Below, piece after piece: positions 60,336 through 64,000 of a DNA stretch of 64,000 bases. Within the stretch, counting starts at the first letter, position 1; every line of letters starts with the position of its first letter. Source of the DNA: Xenorhabdus nematophila ATCC 19061 (GTDB lineage Bacteria; Pseudomonadota; Gammaproteobacteria; Enterobacterales; Enterobacteriaceae); assembly GCF_000252955.1 (NCBI RefSeq), contig NC_014228.1, positions 558,001 to 622,000 of the forward strand, written 5' to 3'. The notes beneath the pieces are model-generated. The model saw only the letters and a program-made list of their open reading frames with translations, searched no databases and was not told the DNA's origin. A program made the position numbers and the translations under genes.

Positions 60336-60635
60336 TTATTTTTTTGACATTAGCCAGTTATTAAAAATTTCATTTCGATCTTCCTCTTTTATAGCATAGT
60401 AAACCATTCTAATATTCTGATGTACATCTACAATCAGTGAATAATGTTCGAATCTTAGTGCACCTATCTCATCAATAAATAAATCCCTTACACCGCTATA
60501 AGGACCATTAATATCATAACAATTCCATAATTCATTAAATTCATCTGATACTTCCTTGAGTTTATCAATTAAAGATAATAATTCGTCAAAAAATCTTGTT
60601 GAAGAAAATAACTGGTCTCTTGTCAGGGCCAGTTT
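60336..60635 (-). pseudogene. Possible 5'-truncated gene remnant, unknown family
   Basis: A minus-strand frame stays open for about 98 codons and reads protein-like (FFDELLSLIDKLKEVSDEF, then FEHYSLIVDVHQNIRMVYYA) down to a TAA at 60336. It has no usable start, because a stop precedes it at 60636. It marks the left border of the accessory island after dnaJ and overlaps the Gfo/Idh relic by about 20 bp. Confidence 0.35.
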
Positions 60636-61287
60636 TTATTGGAGAAAAAATAGAATTAATGATTATTGTCCGACATGTGGTGTAACCAGTAAAATTATTC
60701 ATGCGTTAGATCTTGTAGAATGGATATACCCCTAAGAAGGAGAATTAGAAATAGTATCATCTTTAGTTACATGCTCTGACTTTTCTATTTCAAGGGAGGA
60801 CGTTATAAATACGGCTCTGCTTACTGCCAATATGGGAAAAGCCATTATCGTAGGTTATAGTAGTTTTGTGAATATAGTAAGGCAATGGACTGTTGATTTT
60901 TCTTTTTTCGATATAAAAAACAAATTAATCCATGCTCGTATTATTTGTGATACACCACATTGGGATAGCGATTATCTTCAAGTATGGACGCAAGACAACG
61001 TCGGAAAAAAAGAAATCCTCTATGAGGTTAAAGTCACTCCAGATTATTACTCAACTGAATTAGAAACTATAGGTAAATTATCAATACTTTGTGAGCAAGT
61101 AATTCAATTTGTTATTAATGGAAAGAGACCATCTCAACCTTTTGCTGGTATAAATACAGCAAAGAAACTTCAGGAAAAACTGAATAAAATACATTTATAT
61201 CCAGTAAAAAATATATCTGCTAATTATATTCGCGGAAAGGAACGAATAATTCAATCAGAAAATAGTGATTTTGAAAGCCTTGGTTAA
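60613..61287 (+). pseudogene. Gfo/Idh/MocA-family oxidoreductase remnant
   Basis: The frame reads CGVTSKIIHALDLVEWIYP, hits an in-frame TAA at 60733, then continues unbroken for 184 codons to 61287 (EDVINTALLTANMGKAIIVG, then ARIICDTPHWDSDYLQVW, ETIGKLSILCEQVIQFVING). This order resembles the central and C-terminal dimerisation/substrate domain of Gfo/Idh/MocA sugar oxidoreductases; the N-terminal NAD Rossmann part is missing. The family call is by pattern and moderate. The ATG at 60832 could start a 151-residue fragment. It precedes asnB by 26 bp, suggesting a former operon. Confidence 0.5.
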
Positions 61288-61481
61288 AGCTAATTCTTAA
61301 GTGGAGATTTGTCATGTGTGGAATAACAGGTTGGTTGTCATATAACCAATATATGAAAAATCATCGCAATACTATCCAAAAAATGACTGATACTGTATCT
61401 AATCGTGGCCCAGATGCACAAGGTATATGGATAGAGGGTCCCGTGGCTTTAGGGCACAGACGCCTTTCTATTATTGATCTA

Positions 61482-62629
61482 TATAACTTTTCAAAATGGT
61501 AGGAGTATCAGAGAAACGCAGTCCAATTTTTGCGAATTTTTATTTTTCACAAACAAAAAAGCAAAAAAAGGACCGAGTTATGCCTATCTTATCACCTATC
61601 CCTCGCAATGAACGACGTCAGATGAGAAGAATTGCCCAAAAAACGCAGAATAAAAAATACGCCATCCGGATCATGGCCATCCTCCTGCTTTATCAGGGAA
61701 AATTGGTCTCTCTCGTTGCCGAAGAACTGTGTACTGCCCCATCTTCTGTGTGGCGTTGGATAAAGAATTTTAGAACATATGGCCGGATAGGATTAGAAAA
61801 CAAACCCGCGGGTCGTCGTCAGCGATGGAATTTTACCTCTATTTTGCCTTTAGTTTTTTATTTACTGGAACTTTCACCCCAGCAGTTGGGTTATATCCGT
61901 TATCGTTGGAGTCTGGATCTTTTCATCAAACAAATCAGGAAGTTCGCCAATATAACACTTTCAATCAGTACACTTTACCGATTTCTCTGTAAAAACAGGA
62001 TAGTCTGGCGACGCGCAGCTCCCACACTCAAGCAACCTGATCCTGAATATGAAGAAAAAATGGCACGGATTAATCAGGCGTTATTGCAGGCATCAAAAGA
62101 AAAACCTGTGTTTTATGAAGATGAAGTCGATATCCATTTCAATCCCAAAATCGGCTCGGATTGGTACTTCAAAGGTCAGCAAAAACGGATTATCACCCCG
62201 GGCCAAAATCAAAAATATTACCTCGCGGGTTGCCTGAATGCCCAAACCAGAGAAATTTTTTATACGGGTTATGGGAGGAAAAATTCTCAATTATTTATCA
62301 ATATGTTAGAGGAATTAAAACGATATCATCCTAACGCAAAAACACTGACAATCATTTTAGACAACTACAAAATTCATTCCAGCCGATTGGTCGAGGCTTG
62401 GTTGGAGCAAAATCCGACAGTGAAGCTATTATTTCTTCCCGTCTATTCTCCCTGGCTGAATAAAATTGAACGTTTGTGGCAATCATTGCATGAAACGGTC
62501 ACATGGAATCATCATTGCCAATATATGTGGCAGCTCATCAAAAAAGTGAAGATTTTTTTGAATGCTGATTCAGAAAGTAACTGGAAAGGAATAAGAAATA
62601 TGACAGTCTCATAATTATGAAAAGTTATA
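61482..62629 (+). mobile_element. IS630-family element inside asnB
   Basis: 1148 bp bounded by inverted ends TATAACTTTTCA and their complement, flanked by a TA duplication (61480-61481 and 62630-62631), the IS630 hallmark. One intact transposase gene. The host codons GAT-CTA-GAA are rebuilt exactly when it is removed. Confidence 0.92.
61580..62614 (+). CDS. IS630-family transposase (intact)
   Basis: From the ATG at 61580 (AAAGGA upstream) the protein is 344 residues: an N-terminal helix-turn-helix region (LVAEELCTAPSSVWRWIKNF) and a DDE core with Asp/Glu in YEDEVDIHF, Asp in TIILDNYKIH, and Glu in YSPWLNKIERLW. All catalytic residues are visible, so the element may be active. It differs clearly from the dead IS630 at 29.2 kb. 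Confidence 0.92.
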   Translation: MPILSPIPRNERRQMRRIAQKTQNKKYAIRIMAILLLYQGKLVSLVAEELCTAPSSVWRWIKNFRTYGRIGLENKPAGRRQRWNFTSILPLVFYLLELSPQQLGYIRYRWSLDLFIKQIRKFANITLSISTLYRFLCKNRIVWRRAAPTLKQPDPEYEEKMARINQALLQASKEKPVFYEDEVDIHFNPKIGSDWYFKGQQKRIITPGQNQKYYLAGCLNAQTREIFYTGYGRKNSQLFINMLEELKRYHPNAKTLTIILDNYKIHSSRLVEAWLEQNPTVKLLFLPVYSPWLNKIERLWQSLHETVTWNHHCQYMWQLIKKVKIFLNADSESNWKGIRNMTVS

Positions 62630-62739
62630 TAGAAGGGGGACGTCAACCAATGACGGTTAAGCACAAAAACGATAAAGAAATTGCCGTCATTACATATAGT
62701 GGAGAAGTTTACAATTTTAAAGAATTACGTAACGAATTA

Positions 62740-63750
62740 ACGCGATGCTCGACTTTAACATCCTATAACGTTGGCTTGTTGAAGCCAGTCGCGTTGAATT
62801 TTACCTTGTTTAAAATTGGCAAAAATACCCAACGTGTGAGAAAGCAGTTTTCTGGCAATTCGATTACTCAAATGCCACAAATCCCGTGCCCAGCACTTCT
62901 CGATAGCAAATTGTCCGGCGAGTTGACCAATCACGGTTTCAATTAAACGGCGTTTGGCGTTAATGACCCTTCTCGTTTTTCTGGGGATGGGGTCAGCCAT
63001 ATTGGCTCGCACTGGGGTAATCATTTCAATACCCTCTGCCTTCATTTCCTGTTTAAATTCAACACCTAAATACCCTTTATCGCCGAGCAAACAGCCTTTT
63101 ATCGAGCCGATCACATCCCCGGTTGCTTCACGCTCACTGACATTGGCGGGCGTCAGTGTCAACCCGGTTACCACGCCGATTTCATCTATCATGAGATGTC
63201 CTTTGAAGCCGTAGTAAGTTTCGTTTTTGGCGGCGCAGTACCCATAATCGGCTTGTCCTTTGAAATTGGCACAGCCTTTTGCTCTCTTGAATCCACAGAC
63301 GGGCAGCGGAAATCCGTCGATAATATGGACCGGTCTGTCGAATGCGCCCAATAATATCGCCAACTTCTCTTGCAGTTTTTGTTTGACAACCCAAAGGTTA
63401 GCGGCCTGTTTGGCAAAGTTGGCCCGTGAACCTAACCCCGGAAACCAGTCGCGCCAATGATGACAAAAATACGTCCAAATCCCTTTATCTGTTGAAAATC
63501 CTAAGAATTCACCAATCACTTCCATCGTGATGACTTCCGCATCACTCAATTTAGGTGGGAGCCCTCGGCTTCTGAATCGCACACCTTGTTGTAACTGCGT
63601 TAAATTGTCATCTACCCAACAAAACACCCAAATGATAAAATCTTGCTGTGACATAGCCTTTTGTTCCTTTATTTCTCTATTTTTGACGACTTAAAGTTAT
63701 AAAGGAGCGGCTATGTCATTTCAATTCATCATAAAAGTCGAGCATCGCGT
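62740..63750 (-). mobile_element. IS982-family element inside asnB
   Basis: 1011 bp with 17-bp inverted ends ACGCGATGCTCGACTTT, flanked by a direct repeat TAACGAATTA (62730-62739 and 63751-63760), 9-10 bp depending on where the end is placed. The interrupted asnB frame continues correctly across the duplication. Confidence 0.92.
62755..63654 (-). CDS. IS982-family transposase (intact)
   Basis: A 299-residue DDE transposase of the IS982 type: LPPKLSDAEVITMEVIGEFLG at the N-terminus, HIIDGFPLPVCGFKRA with the first Asp, LLGDKGYLG with the second, and RRLIETVIGQL with the Glu. It fills the element on the strand opposite to asnB. Confidence 0.92.
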   Translation of the reverse strand: MSQQDFIIWVFCWVDDNLTQLQQGVRFRSRGLPPKLSDAEVITMEVIGEFLGFSTDKGIWTYFCHHWRDWFPGLGSRANFAKQAANLWVVKQKLQEKLAILLGAFDRPVHIIDGFPLPVCGFKRAKGCANFKGQADYGYCAAKNETYYGFKGHLMIDEIGVVTGLTLTPANVSEREATGDVIGSIKGCLLGDKGYLGVEFKQEMKAEGIEMITPVRANMADPIPRKTRRVINAKRRLIETVIGQLAGQFAIEKCWARDLWHLSNRIARKLLSHTLGIFANFKQGKIQRDWLQQANVIGC

Positions 63751-64000
63751 TAACGAATTAATATATAAAGGACATAATTTCTCTACATTAAGTGATACTG
63801 AAGTTGTACTCAGAGCCTATATTGAATGGGGGATTAACTTTGCAGAGAAACTTAATGGTATGTATGCCTTTGCTATTTGGGATATTCAACAACAATCTTT
63901 AATTCTGATACGTGACCGTATGGGGGTAAAACCACTCTATTATTACCAAACAAGCAACTGTCTTTCACTTTACACCGTGTGGAATGATTCGTCCCACGGT

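Larger units (their letters stand above)
61314..64000 (+). pseudogene. asnB: Asparagine synthetase (glutamine-hydrolysing), split by two insertion sequences
   Basis: Class II glutamine amidotransferase domain of an AsnB-type enzyme, running off the right edge. It starts MCGITGWLSY with the nucleophile Cys2, then NRGPDAQGIW and GHRRLSIIDL. An IS630 element interrupts at 61482. EGGRQPM to FKELRNEL follows, and an IS982 element interrupts at 62740. LSDTEVVLRAYIEWG, LNGMYAFAIWD and RDRMGVKPLYYY then continue. Removing each element with one target duplication restores one continuous frame. A GTGGAGA site precedes the ATG. After about 63957 the sequence no longer matches the family (expected FASEPKA), suggesting a further break. 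The homologue could also be a natural-product or glycan amidotransferase. Confidence 0.88.

Overview
The window is enterobacterial chromosome. The encoded proteins and gene order closely follow Escherichia coli, but ERIC-type repeats, several insertion sequences, AT-rich spacers, a DUF1240-like gene and a stand-alone NRPS reductase point to an insect-associated member of the Morganellaceae, most likely Xenorhabdus (Photorhabdus is the alternative). The genus is inferred from style and gene content, not from a marker gene. No rRNA, tRNA or CRISPR array was recognised.

Layout. 1-0.93 kb: glpT, running off the left edge. 1.8-5.3 kb: a single-module non-ribosomal peptide synthetase (adenylation-thiolation-reductase) whose A-domain residues spell the classical glycine code, overlapping an MbtH partner. 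5.5-10.7 kb: a frameshifted Fic gene, gldA, an AT-rich acyl-CoA oxidase-like gene and a repeat-rich spacer. 10.8-28.4 kb: a block in E. coli 76-78 min order: yhhQ (behind a probable preQ1 riboswitch), tusA, zntA (with its ZntR promoter), yhhN, yhhL, rsmD, ftsYEX, rpoH, then a truncated GntP permease with glycerate kinase, then livKHMGF. 28.4-30.4 kb: a junction with a DUF1240-like gene and a dead IS630 element. 30.5-60.2 kb: the E. coli 99.6-0.3 min block: nadR, a degenerate orphan ABC ATPase, ettA, slt, trpR, yjjX, gpmB, rob, creA, arcA, thrLABC, yaaA, talB, mog, an MFS transporter, satP, dnaKJ. Between thrC and yaaA sits a foreign segment: two inverted, apparently identical 810-bp IS6-family elements bracketing a LysR/SDR/flavin-oxidase cassette. 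60.2-64 kb: a decaying accessory island with a Gfo/Idh/MocA-like relic and an asparagine-synthetase gene split by an IS630 and an IS982 element.

Regulation readable from sequence: CRP-like site near glpT, preQ1-I-like leader on yhhQ, MerR-type zntA promoter with 20-bp spacer, trp operator at trpR, thr attenuator with leader peptide, sigma-32 promoter of dnaKJ, and factor-independent terminators at many convergent gene ends.

The most noteworthy items are the glycine-coded A-T-R/MbtH pair, the yhhQ riboswitch, the full-length ABC ATPase that has lost every catalytic motif, the paired IS6 copies that both lack the second catalytic Asp, and the asnB gene that can be restored on paper by removing two insertion sequences at their target duplications.
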